From Methanolobus sp. (GTDB lineage Archaea; Halobacteriota; Methanosarcinia; Methanosarcinales; Methanosarcinaceae), in contig NZ_JAUXNK010000031.1 of assembly GCF_030682845.1 (NCBI RefSeq), forward strand, positions 22,018 through 86,017: a DNA stretch of 64,000 bases, written 5' to 3'. The position numbers were made by a program, and so were the translations under genes. The number at the start of each line of letters is the position of its first letter. Position 1 is the first letter of the stretch. Below, in pieces: positions 54,910-64,000 of the stretch. Below the pieces are notes generated by a model. That model did not search any database, had not been told where the DNA came from, and was given only the letters and a program-made list of their open reading frames with translations.

Positions 54910-57900
54910 ATGCTAACAGGCAAGGTTTCAGACAAAAACAGTTCATGGGAATTCTGGATCGATCGTGGCGGAACTTTTACGGACATTGTTGCAAAGTCGC
55001 CGGAAGGAAAAATACTTACCCGGAAACTGCTCTCCGAAAATCCGGAACACTATGAGGATGCAGCCATACAGGGAATTCGCGGGATACTGGGACTCAGGCC
55101 TGAGGACACCTTATCAGGGGAGAATATCTCGTCCGTAAAAATGGGCACGACCGTGGGGACCAATGCCCTTCTGGAACGTAAAGGTGAACCCACGGCCCTT
55201 GTCACGACAGAGGGATTCAGGGACGCATTGCGTATAGCCTACCAGAACCGCCCTGATATCTTTGCACTGGAGATCAAGCGACCGGAATTGCTCTACAACA
55301 ACGTCGTGGAAGTTAAGGGACGCTACACTGCCCGGGGAGAAGAACTGGCGCCCCTTGATATCCGTAAAGCGCGGGAAGAGCTTGAAAAGCTATATGCCAG
55401 TGGTATCAGGTCTCTTGCCATAGTATTGATGCATGCCTACCGTTACCCTGACCACGAATTGCAGCTCCGGAAAATCGCAGAGGAAATAGGGTTCCCTCAC
55501 ATATCGCTTTCCCATGGGGTCAGCCCCCTGATGAAATTCGTGAGCAGCGGGGAAACAACAGTGGTAGACGCCTACCTGTCCCCTGTTTTGAGAAGATATA
55601 TTGACAGGATGGCTGCAACACTGGAAGATGCAGGCAACAAGACGCGCCTGATGTTCATGCAGTCCGGGGGCGGCCTTACGGATGCCCGGCATTTCAGGGG
55701 CAGGGACTGTATCCTTTCCGGTCCTGCAGGCGGTATTGTCGGGGCTGTCCGGACATCGGAAATGGCAGGCTTCAGGAATATCATCACTTTCGATATGGGA
55801 GGGACATCCACTGATGTTGCACACTACAGCGGCGAATACGAAAGGAGCTTTGAGACAGAAGTTGCCGGAGTGCACCTGCGCTCCCCCATGCTTCACATAC
55901 ATACTGTTGCAGCAGGAGGCGGGTCCATACTACACTTCGACTCCGGCAGGTTCCGCGTGGGTCCTGACTCTGCAGGTTCGGATCCCGGCCCCGCATGTTA
56001 CCGAAAAGGTGGGCCGCTGACTGTCACGGACTGCAACCTCATTCTTGGCAGGATACAGCCGGAGCACTTCCCCCGCGTTTTCGGCCCGGGAGCCAACCTG
56101 CCACTTGACAAAGGAATTGTTATCCGGAAGTTCAGGGAACTTGCCGCTGAGGTCGCTTCCTTCACAGGCGAGGACTATCCTGCAGAAAAAGTCGCAGAGG
56201 GCTTCCTGAAAATTGCTGTTGAGAACATGGCAAATGCCATCAAGAAAATCTCAATCCAGCGTGGTTACGACATCAAGGATTACACCCTGTGCTGCTTCGG
56301 GGGAGCAGGGGCCCAGCATGCGTGCAGGGTGGCCGATTCACTCGGACTGAGAAAGGTCTTCATCCATCCCCTCGCGGGAGTGCTCTCTGCATACGGTATG
56401 GGACTTGCAGACCAGAGAATTCTCAAAGAGCATGCTGTTGAGCAGGTATTGAATGAAGAACTGCTCTTGAGCTTGAGTACTGAGTTTTCCAGGATGGAGG
56501 CAGAAGGGAAGGAAGAGACGCTAAGACAAGGGGCAATGGAGGAGAAAATTACAGTACAGCACAAAGTGCATGTGAAGTACATAGGAACAAATACGCCCCT
56601 GATAGTCGATTCCGCGGATTGGGGTAGCATTCGGACCGCGTTTGGCCAGGAGCACAAAAAACGTTTTGGATTCCTTATGGAAGACAAGGATATGGTTATG
56701 GAAGCAATCTCGGTCGAGATCATAAGTCGCGGGGAAAAGATGCAGGAAAATGAGATGTCTTTCTTTGAGAATGACCAGGATGAGTCAGCATCCTATACTC
56801 GTATGTACACGTATGATCAGTTCCATGAAACCCCAGTCATAAGACGCGAGAGTCTTAAACCGGAAACAGAGATCTTTGGCCCTGCCATCATAGCGGAAGA
56901 GAACACAACAATTGTCATCGAGCCCGGCTGGAAGGCAAGACTTACACCCACGAACTGCCTGGTACTTACAAAAGTGCAGCAGTCTCCCGGGATGCAGGAC
57001 ACCGGCACCAAATCAGACCCTGTGATGCTTGAGATATTCAATAATCGTTTCATGTCCATTGCAGAGCAGATGGGCTACACCCTTCAGAATACCGCCTACT
57101 CGGTCAACATCAAAGAAAGGCTGGACTTCTCTTGTGCAGTATTTGACGGAAAGGGGAACCTTGTGGCCAATGCGCCCCATATCCCCGTGCACCTGGGCTC
57201 CATGGGAGAGAGCGTCAGATCGGTGATGGAGCAATTTAAGGACATGCAGGCGGGCAATGTATTTATGGTCAACTCCCCCTACCGGGGTGGAACGCATCTG
57301 CCGGACATTACGGTTATAACCCCGGTCTTTATCGGGAACATGATAGCATTTTATGTGGCTTCAAGAGGCCATCATGCTGATGTTGGAGGAATAAGTCCCG
57401 CTTCAATGCCTCCCGGCAGCAGGCATATCGATGAGGAGGGTGCCATGACCGGCGGAACCCGGATCGTTGAGAAGGGACGATTTATGGAGGAGGATGTGAA
57501 GCAATGGCTGCTGCGCGGGCGGTATCCTGCACGTAATCCCTACCAGAATATTGCAGACCTGCGTGCACAGGTGGCTGCTAACGAGAAGGGCGTGGCGGAG
57601 CTGAGAAAGCTGGTGGAACACTTTTCCCTTGAAACTGTGGAAGCATACATGGCCCATGTACAGGACAATGCCGAGGAAGCCGTGAGGAGAGTAATCACAT
57701 CCCTCACAGATGGGAAATCGGTGCAGGTCTTTGACGACGGCAGTGAGATCAAGGTTAAGGTGAGCATAGACCGGGAAAGGAGGAGGGCATATGTTGACTT
57801 TACCGGAACTTCGCCCCAGCATCCGGGAAACCTCAACGCGCCTGTAGCTGTGTGCAGGGCTGCTGTGCTCTATGTGTTCAGGGCACTTGTGCAGGAAGAC

Positions 57901-58557
57901 ATACCTCTGAATGAGGGTTGCCTCAGACCACTGGAAATTATGATACCTGAAGGTTGCATGCTCAATCCATCATATCCTGCGGCAGTGGTTGCCGGGAATG
58001 TGGAAACTTCCCAGGCTATAGTCGATGCGCTCTTTATGGCATTGGGTGTGATGGCAGGCTCCCAAGGCACTATGAACAATTTTACCTTCGGGAATGCAGA
58101 ATTCCAGTACTACGAGACCATCTGCGGCGGTTCGGGTGCAGGAAATGGTTTTGGCGGGACCGATGCAGTGCATACCCATATGACCAACTCCAGGATCACC
58201 GACCCGGAGGTGCTGGAATGGCGCTTTCCGGTGCTTCTGGAGGAGTTTTCCATAAGGCAGGGGAGCGGCGGGAGAGGTGAATATACCGGAGGATGCGGCG
58301 CCACCAGAAAGATACGGTTTCTGGAGCCTATGAAAGCCGCCATACTTTCAGGCCACAGGAGGGTACCACCTTCCGGTCTTAATGGTGGAGAGGATGGAAA
58401 AGTCGGGCGTAACTATATCGTTAAAAAGGATGGAGTACTTCTTGAACTTGGGGAAAAGGCGGAATGTACGGTAAATGCAGGAGATGTATTTGTTATTGAG
58501 ACTCCGGGAGGGGGAGGGTTTGGAAAGATCAAAAAAGATCCGGAAAGAAAACCATAA
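54910..58557 (+). CDS. 5-oxoprolinase, fused A and B subunits
   Basis: ATP-dependent opening of 5-oxoproline to glutamate, part of the hydantoinase/oxoprolinase family. About 1215 residues from ATG 54910, which has GGGGAGAT upstream. The HyuA part (residues 1-695) shows [19 protein letters not shown] near 17, [18 protein letters not shown] near 77, [19 protein letters not shown] near 293 and [16 protein letters not shown] near 462. The HyuB part starts near 704 ([15 protein letters not shown]) and includes [10 protein letters not shown] near 795. In most archaea these are two genes; the fused, full-length form is like bacterial and eukaryotic OPLAH, suggesting gene transfer. Confidence 0.92.
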   Translation: MLTGKVSDKNSSWEFWIDRGGTFTDIVAKSPEGKILTRKLLSENPEHYEDAAIQGIRGILGLRPEDTLSGENISSVKMGTTVGTNALLERKGEPTALVTTEGFRDALRIAYQNRPDIFALEIKRPELLYNNVVEVKGRYTARGEELAPLDIRKAREELEKLYASGIRSLAIVLMHAYRYPDHELQLRKIAEEIGFPHISLSHGVSPLMKFVSSGETTVVDAYLSPVLRRYIDRMAATLEDAGNKTRLMFMQSGGGLTDARHFRGRDCILSGPAGGIVGAVRTSEMAGFRNIITFDMGGTSTDVAHYSGEYERSFETEVAGVHLRSPMLHIHTVAAGGGSILHFDSGRFRVGPDSAGSDPGPACYRKGGPLTVTDCNLILGRIQPEHFPRVFGPGANLPLDKGIVIRKFRELAAEVASFTGEDYPAEKVAEGFLKIAVENMANAIKKISIQRGYDIKDYTLCCFGGAGAQHACRVADSLGLRKVFIHPLAGVLSAYGMGLADQRILKEHAVEQVLNEELLLSLSTEFSRMEAEGKEETLRQGAMEEKITVQHKVHVKYIGTNTPLIVDSADWGSIRTAFGQEHKKRFGFLMEDKDMVMEAISVEIISRGEKMQENEMSFFENDQDESASYTRMYTYDQFHETPVIRRESLKPETEIFGPAIIAEENTTIVIEPGWKARLTPTNCLVLTKVQQSPGMQDTGTKSDPVMLEIFNNRFMSIAEQMGYTLQNTAYSVNIKERLDFSCAVFDGKGNLVANAPHIPVHLGSMGESVRSVMEQFKDMQAGNVFMVNSPYRGGTHLPDITVITPVFIGNMIAFYVASRGHHADVGGISPASMPPGSRHIDEEGAMTGGTRIVEKGRFMEEDVKQWLLRGRYPARNPYQNIADLRAQVAANEKGVAELRKLVEHFSLETVEAYMAHVQDNAEEAVRRVITSLTDGKSVQVFDDGSEIKVKVSIDRERRRAYVDFTGTSPQHPGNLNAPVAVCRAAVLYVFRALVQEDIPLNEGCLRPLEIMIPEGCMLNPSYPAAVVAGNVETSQAIVDALFMALGVMAGSQGTMNNFTFGNAEFQYYETICGGSGAGNGFGGTDAVHTHMTNSRITDPEVLEWRFPVLLEEFSIRQGSGGRGEYTGGCGATRKIRFLEPMKAAILSGHRRVPPSGLNGGEDGKVGRNYIVKKDGVLLELGEKAECTVNAGDVFVIETPGGGGFGKIKKDPERKP

Positions 58558-58641
58558 AAGAGATTTGAAAGAAAATCTTAAGTAATGCTGTTTGTTAATC
58601 TACTATGTGAATCGTGAACAAAGCAAAATTATGCTAATAAT

Positions 58642-59100
58642 ATGAACTCTGATACAAATTTGAAAGAAGTCAGCATCAAGGGCGTCTTCATGATAAATAT
58701 CCTGGGTAGCTCGGTCCCTTCGGTCATGCTGGAGGATAAAGAGGGCCACCTTATGCCGATACATATAGGTAACTCCGAGGCGATTTCAATTAACTCGGCA
58801 CTTCGGAAGGAAACGATGCCAAGACCTATGACCCATGATCTCATGATCGCCATGCTGGAGAGACTGGACTCAAAGATCGAGAGTGTGCTTATCGATGAGA
58901 AGATCGATAATATCTACTATGGGCGGCTCAAGATCATCAGAGACGGGGCAGATATGGAGTTCGATGCCCGGCCAAGTGACTGCATCGCGATGGCCCTCAG
59001 GCACAACGCGCCGATCTTTATCAATGAAGAGCTCTTCATGAGCGATTCCATCAATAAGGAGAATTTCCTGGATTCCGGGGCTGGCACTGGTATCGATTAA
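58642..59100 (+). CDS. Bifunctional nuclease (BFN/DUF151) domain protein
   Basis: A 152-residue protein of the BFN family. Core pattern: PSVMLEDKEGHLMPIHIGNSEA near 26, RPMTHDLMIAMLERLDSKIE near 59 and DARPSDCIAMALRHNAPIF near 107. Plant and bacterial relatives have been called bifunctional nucleases; activity here is unproven. No signal peptide. Stand-alone gene after the 5-oxoprolinase. Confidence 0.9.
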   Translation: MNSDTNLKEVSIKGVFMINILGSSVPSVMLEDKEGHLMPIHIGNSEAISINSALRKETMPRPMTHDLMIAMLERLDSKIESVLIDEKIDNIYYGRLKIIRDGADMEFDARPSDCIAMALRHNAPIFINEELFMSDSINKENFLDSGAGTGID

Positions 59101-59168
59101 ACTGTATTCGCAGCAGACATGTATTTGTGATAATCATAAATACGATGAATTGTAGAAATATTAATACT

Positions 59169-59873
59169 ATGCCACCGCTTTTTTACAGCCCTTTCAAAGT
59201 TGCTTTCACAATTGTCCTTACGCTGTTTCTTGCCATAGCCGTATCCATACTCTTTTTCGGTCTTGCAAGTACTGCTTTTGCCAGGATAGGCTTCTCATGG
59301 AGGGACGCCTTCATCCTGCTCTTCTTTTCCCTTATCGGAAGCAATATCAATATCCCACTGCGGACCATCGAGTCTGAGGTATCTGTTGAGGAACAGCGCC
59401 ATGCAAGGATGTTCGGCGTCTCCTACAGGGTGCCCTTCAGAGATACATTCAGGACAAAAACAACGCTTGCCGTGAACGTGGGAGGCGCACTCATCCCCGC
59501 CGTGGTATCCATTTACCTGTTGAGCCTGTTCCCCGAAGCGCTGATCTACTGCATCTATGCCACTATCATAGTGGCCGCCGTAACTAAACTGGTCGCGCGT
59601 CCCGTCAGGGGCGTAGGGATCGTGTCCCCCGCACTGGTACCTCCCATTGCGGCCGCACTTGCCTCCACCCTTATAGTCTACGTGACCCAGCTAAACCACG
59701 ACCTGCTTTTCATAACCGCCTACATCAGCGGCACCATGGGCACCCTCATCGGCGCCGACCTGCTCAACCTCCGGGAAATAACCAAGATAGGGGCGCCGGT
59801 CGCCAGTATCGGCGGGGCGGGCACGTTCGACGGGGTGTTCCTTGCGGGAGTTATTGCGGTGCTGTTGGTTTGA
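59169..59873 (+). CDS. DUF1614 family membrane protein
   Basis: An integral membrane protein of about 234 residues with at least six hydrophobic segments. DUF1614 features: GSNINIPL near 57, the loop RMFGVSYRVPF-like region, NVGGALIPAVVSIYL near 104, and GTMGTLIGADLLNL and IGGAGTFDGVFLAG near 190-225. ATG 59169 is chosen; the transcript may be nearly leaderless as CATAAATAC lies about 30 bp upstream. Function unknown. Confidence 0.88.
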   Translation: MPPLFYSPFKVAFTIVLTLFLAIAVSILFFGLASTAFARIGFSWRDAFILLFFSLIGSNINIPLRTIESEVSVEEQRHARMFGVSYRVPFRDTFRTKTTLAVNVGGALIPAVVSIYLLSLFPEALIYCIYATIIVAAVTKLVARPVRGVGIVSPALVPPIAAALASTLIVYVTQLNHDLLFITAYISGTMGTLIGADLLNLREITKIGAPVASIGGAGTFDGVFLAGVIAVLLV

Positions 59874-60053
59874 AAGGAAAGAAGATTTTTAAGATAACTA
59901 AAAAGAAGGGATTTCTGCAGACAAGCATTTCAGAGAAATAATTTAAACGACAAGTATTAAATAAAAAATCAATGTGTTCTTATCTAAATATACCATTTGC
60001 CAGGCTTACTGGCAGACACGAATAACACACAGCAGTGGAAAGGACAAATCATA

Positions 60054-60875
<822 letters not shown>

Positions 60876-60889
60876 CGGGGAGTGATATT

Positions 60890-61177
60890 GTGGAGATAGC
60901 AGAGTTCCAGCAATTGATGTCCGACCTCTACGCACACAACGACAGGAAGCGCGGGCCTGCCGCAACCATGCTCTGGCTGGTCGAGGAAGTCGGCGAGCTT
61001 GCCGAGGCCGTGCGCAGGGACGACAGGGAAAATCTAAGGGAAGAGCTTGCGGACTGCTTTGCCTGGGTGGGCGCCCTGGCAAATCTCTATGGGGTCGACC
61101 TTGAAGAGGCTTTCCTTGAGAAATATCCTAATAAATGCCCCACATGCGTGCAAAAACCGTGCATCTGCACTGACTAA
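60890..61177 (+). CDS. MazG-like nucleotide pyrophosphohydrolase
   Basis: A 95-residue MazG-type NTP pyrophosphatase. The helical core reads GPAATMLWLVEEVGELAEAVRRDD near 24 and EELADCFAWVGALANLYGVDL near 52, containing the acidic metal-binding residues EExxE and ExxD. The C-terminal CPTCVQKPCICTD forms a four-Cys metal-like tail. GTG start at 60890 follows GGGGAG. Adjacent to hisF, in which MazG-type (HisE-like) enzymes have a histidine-pathway analogue; that link is inference. Confidence 0.88.
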   Translation: MEIAEFQQLMSDLYAHNDRKRGPAATMLWLVEEVGELAEAVRRDDRENLREELADCFAWVGALANLYGVDLEEAFLEKYPNKCPTCVQKPCICTD

Positions 61178-61210
61178 TTTTTTGACACCGCATTGATCCG
61201 ATGAGCAAAC

Positions 61211-61929
61211 ATGATCAGAGAACTGCCTGAATGGTACTACGACGAATTCATCCAGACAGGCACTGATTACTCCGATAAGGAGGAAATTCACAGATATGAC
61301 CGGAAGATGCAAAAGATCCGGAACATAAAAGATGAAGCTGAGACAATGCGCAGGCTCATTGACCTTCGACCGGAGGACAGGATACTGGAAATTGGATGCG
61401 GGACCGGAGAATTTTCAATTGAGCTTTCAAGACATTGTAAAGAGGTCATTGCCATAGATATTTCAGATGGAATGCTTGAATTTGCCCGGGAAAAAGCAAA
61501 GTCGGGACACAGGAAAAATATCAGATTCATCAAAGGGGGTTTCCTGACATTCGAGCCTGGTGATGAGCCATTTGATGCAGTTGTGACCCAGCTGGCATTG
61601 CATCACCTTCCTGATTTCTGGAAACTTATTGCACTGAAACGTATCAATTCAATGCTTAAAGCAAGTGGCAGGTTCTATCTCAGAGATTCAGAGATGTAAT
61701 TTATTCGTCAGAAATTAGTGATTTTGACCCTTTTTTCTCAAAACTGCTGCAAAGCATCCCTGAAGAGGTAAAAGATGAAATGACCCATGAATATATTCTA
61801 CATATAAAGGAGGAATTCTCAACCTTTGACTGGGTGATTGAAGAGCTCATCGAAAAAGCAAGTTTCAGGATAGAAGAGGCTTTTTATGATAATGGGTTTA
61901 TAGCAACCTACCTGTGTATAAAAAAGTGA
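61211..61929 (+). pseudogene. SAM-dependent methyltransferase broken by an 8-bp tandem duplication
   Basis: The first 162 codons (61211-61699) show a class I methyltransferase: ILEIGCGTGEFSIELS near 58, VIAIDISDGMLEFAREKAK and DAVVTQLALHHLPDFWK. The frame then ends at 61699. An exact duplication of TCAGAGAT (61680-61687 and 61688-61695) causes this: removing one copy joins FYLRDV to an open frame ending at 61929, with IYSSEISDFDPFFSKLL and IEEAFYDNGFIATYLCIKK. The rest of the gene is intact, so the event is recent, reversible by slippage, or a sequencing error. Confidence 0.9.
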
Positions 61930-62116
61930 GATTTAGCTCTGCAATATGAATTAAAGCTTTTTGTCACATTTATCCCCCAAAGAGTATATAAGCAAAAAAT
62001 CATTTAATAGCCTGAAATTGAGAAAACGGAGAAGATATACTCTCCTGAACAATTGGCAGGTCATCTTTTATAGCACTGCAAGACATATTTGTAATCATAA
62101 CTCACGGGGGTTAGTT

Positions 62117-62575
62117 ATGAGTAAATTAAAACCAGGAGAAGTAATCGAAGATTTCACGCTGTATGACCAGAACCTCAACGAGGTACATCTGCACGACCTT
62201 GAAGGCAAAAAGATATTACTCGCCTTCCATCCGCTGGCCTGGACCAGGGGGTGCGCGAAGCACATGAAACTGCTTGAGGATAACTACGGAAAATTCCAGG
62301 CCGCAAACGCAGTAGCTCTTGGGATCAGTATTGATTCTGTGCATTCCAAGAAAGCCTGGGCCAGGGAACTTGGAATTGAGGATACCCTTTTCCTGGCAGA
62401 CTTTTGGCCGCATGGCAAAGTGGCAAAGATGTACGGAATGTTTAATGAGGACATGGGAGTATCCGAGCGGGCCAGTATTGTGATCGATGAGAATCTTAAA
62501 GTAAAACTTATAAAGGTTTATGAGACCCGCTCACTCCCGGATATTGAGGAGATATTTAATGCAATGGGAAAGTGA
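62117..62575 (+). CDS. Peroxiredoxin (AhpC/TSA family)
   Basis: Thiol peroxidase of about 152 residues from ATG 62117, preceded by GGGGGTTAG; an open frame back to 61961 is not protein-like. The thioredoxin fold begins GEVIEDFTLYDQNLNEV. The peroxidatic Cys is in HPLAWTRGCAKHMKLL near 48, where TxxC is kept but the usual Thr-Val around it differs. GISIDSVHSKKAWARELG near 75 follows. A TATA-like AGTATATAAG lies near 61983. Confidence 0.88.
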   Translation: MSKLKPGEVIEDFTLYDQNLNEVHLHDLEGKKILLAFHPLAWTRGCAKHMKLLEDNYGKFQAANAVALGISIDSVHSKKAWARELGIEDTLFLADFWPHGKVAKMYGMFNEDMGVSERASIVIDENLKVKLIKVYETRSLPDIEEIFNAMGK

Positions 62576-62676
62576 AGTAAATTTATTGACTTTTCATGAA
62601 CTTATTTCTGTAGGAGCAATAAATATTTCATAAAGTTTAAATAGTATCCCTGCTCTCGTACTGTGGAGGAACATCC

Positions 62677-63648
62677 ATGAAAAAGAGAGATAGAGGAATA
62701 CGTTTTATTCTTATTTTACTTCTCATCGCATCTGTTGCTGTTTCCAGCGGATGCTTAAAAGACTTTGAAGAACAGAGCAATTACGGAATAACGGATATTG
62801 AGATCTCCGCAGACAGTGTCAAAAGTTCCTACGCTGACCTGAACGTGACAGCTTATATAGAAAACAGGGGCGGAAATCGCAAAGGGAATACAACCCTGAT
62901 ATTTAAAGTATTCAGCGAGCAGACAGGACTGCTTGAGCTGACTCAGGAAACGAAAGTCGACACCATAGGGAAAGACAGCATAAAAGCTGTGAGCCAGTCT
63001 ATCAGGCTTCCTAAAGAAGGCAGTTACAGGCTGGTACTGACGCTATATGAGGAAGAGCAGAAAAAAGCCGATTCTAGGATAACTATCCGCGACCTCTCCG
63101 GCATGCCCACCGACCTTCAGGATGTTGGCATCCAGATCAATGGAATGGATTTCATGGTGAAAAACGTCACATCCGGAAGAGTTCTCATTGAGAATGATAT
63201 CTACCTGAAAAATGAGGGAACAAGAACCACAAACGACTACAGGGTTCTTGTCAAGGCAAGGGAAATCGATGCCCGCCTCGTTGCAGACAAGAAATGGACA
63301 TCTACCGGCAGGATAGAGCCTGAAGCAACATCTATCAGGGCCGTCAGCCTCACAGTTCCTGACGGTTACAACTACGTAGTTGAGGTAAGCGTATGGGACG
63401 GGGACACCATAGTCAAAACAGGCGAGGACTATGTGCAGCTGAACCCTCAGAAAGTGATCAGCAAGCAGCAAGCGGTCCAGACAAAAACTATCCAGACAAG
63501 TGATTTCCTAATAGAGGAAAGCTTCGAGGATACCTATCCAATGGATTATGGCACACCACAAGAAGAAAGTCCCGGTTTCGGATCGCTGATGGCACTAATT
63601 TCCTTATTATCCGCATTGGTCATGATAAGGAGGGGAAAACATGAGTGA
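62677..63648 (+). CDS. Surface lipoprotein with PGF-CTERM-like anchor
   Basis: A 323-residue exported protein. It has a signal peptide and a lipobox SSGC at about residues 24-27, then two beta-rich domains: ITDIEISADSVKSSYADLNVTAYIENRGG near 39-67, and GIQINGMDFMVKNVTSGRVLIEND near 150. Near residue 298 comes ESPGFGSLMALISLL, then a hydrophobic helix and RRGKHE, the pattern of archaeosortase-type PGF-CTERM. A protein with both a lipobox and a sorting tail would be anchored at both ends. Function unknown; resembles DUF7490-type surface proteins, weakly. Confidence 0.8.
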   Translation: MKKRDRGIRFILILLLIASVAVSSGCLKDFEEQSNYGITDIEISADSVKSSYADLNVTAYIENRGGNRKGNTTLIFKVFSEQTGLLELTQETKVDTIGKDSIKAVSQSIRLPKEGSYRLVLTLYEEEQKKADSRITIRDLSGMPTDLQDVGIQINGMDFMVKNVTSGRVLIENDIYLKNEGTRTTNDYRVLVKAREIDARLVADKKWTSTGRIEPEATSIRAVSLTVPDGYNYVVEVSVWDGDTIVKTGEDYVQLNPQKVISKQQAVQTKTIQTSDFLIEESFEDTYPMDYGTPQEESPGFGSLMALISLLSALVMIRRGKHE

Positions 63649-63880
63649 AGAGAGTGCAAAAATGGTAGAGGAAAATAATACTTTTGGCATACCTGCCGTT
63701 CAGGAGAGAAAAATGAACAATGGACACACTGCGAGAACAATAAATGAGGATAAGAAGAAAGCCATGCCTGAAGAATACTTCAGGTGGGGAATCTTTGGCA
63801 TAACAGTGCTACTGCTCTTCATGGCAGCAATAGAGTTCTATTTCTCCATGCAGGAAGCGATAAGAACCTGGTTTGAATAA
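63641..63880 (+). CDS. Small single-helix membrane protein
   Basis: A 79-residue protein overlapping the lipoprotein gene by 8 bp, so the two are translationally coupled. The N-terminal 45 residues are polar; a hydrophobic segment GIFGITVLLLFMAAIEFYF lies at about 50-68, then a short C-terminus. No signal peptide. Function unknown, perhaps a partner of the lipoprotein. Confidence 0.68.
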   Translation: MSEESAKMVEENNTFGIPAVQERKMNNGHTARTINEDKKKAMPEEYFRWGIFGITVLLLFMAAIEFYFSMQEAIRTWFE

Positions 63881-63884
63881 AGTT

Positions 63885-63926
63885 ACGATGCGCATTCCCC
63901 CGTCTTCAGACGGGGGTTAGCATCGT
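63885..63926. terminator. Strong two-part hairpin at the end of the lipoprotein pair
   Basis: Outer arms ACGATGC (63885-63891) and GCATCGT (63920-63926) and inner arms CCCCCGTC (63897-63904) and GACGGGGG (63909-63916) form a long stem with a TTCA loop. It comes 5 bp after the last stop. It may be a terminator or the palindromic end of an IS200/IS605-type element lying outside the window; the sequence cannot decide. Confidence 0.55.
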
Positions 63927-64000
63927 CCCTGCAAAGGCATTACTCCAGTAACCAATATTAATAAAAAAAGCATACACATATCAAACAAAAAAGAAGGATC

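Noticed and set aside
58561..58578. AGATTT/AAATCT inverted repeat after the 5-oxoprolinase
   Set aside because: Six AT-rich pairs and no T-run; too weak to call a terminator.

Overview
This window is from a methanogenic archaeon, most likely of the family Methanosarcinaceae. The evidence is a block of methanogenesis marker genes with the ATP-binding activator of methyl-coenzyme M reductase (component A2), archaeal Rad50/Mre11, FEN1, aIF5A, a DRG-type GTPase, TATA-box promoters, class III (pilin-type) signal peptides and a PGF-CTERM-like surface protein. Gene density is high, strands are mixed, and no CRISPR array, rRNA or complete insertion sequence is visible.

Layout. Positions 1-7300 (minus strand) carry chromosome and DNA-repair genes: smc (cut by the window edge) with an unknown coiled-coil partner, then mre11-rad50. 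Positions 7447-16903 (plus) hold the most unusual region: two consecutive copies of a six-gene set of small secreted pilin-like proteins, each copy in the same order, with a hairpin and a new promoter between them. No assembly ATPase, platform protein or prepilin peptidase is in the window. Then come a cyclophilin, a molybdate ABC transporter (modABC) behind a near-perfect ModE-type operator, a coiled-coil protein paired with PEP synthase, superoxide dismutase, a histidine kinase relic, tRNA-Arg, ilvE, a MoeA fused to a periplasmic-binding-protein-like domain, a DRG GTPase and tRNA-Gln.

Positions 30-40 kb are a mixed accessory stretch: a DNase I-like lipoprotein, DUF2115 and DUF1294 proteins, a cupredoxin-like lipoprotein without the usual copper ligands, MsrB, phosphoglycerate mutase, FEN1 and a presenilin-like membrane protease. 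Positions 40.9-47.8 kb (minus) form an apparent operon atwA-mmp3-mmp6-mmp5-mmp15-mmp17-mmp7, devoted to activating methyl-coenzyme M reductase. A HAD phosphatase, a membrane-anchored matrixin-like protease, an O6-alkylguanine repair protein and an aldehyde:ferredoxin oxidoreductase follow. Positions 52-64 kb hold aIF5A with agmatinase (both on the polyamine/hypusine path), a zinc-finger protein, a broken pcm gene, a fused 5-oxoprolinase, a bifunctional nuclease, hisF, MazG, a broken methyltransferase, a peroxiredoxin and a surface lipoprotein pair.

Themes. Mo/W metabolism recurs (modABC, MoeA fusion, tungsten-type oxidoreductase). Three genes are visibly decayed: the histidine kinase relic, pcm with an internal deletion, and a methyltransferase broken by an exact 8-bp tandem duplication. 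All family names are assigned by eye from sequence motifs; no database search was possible.
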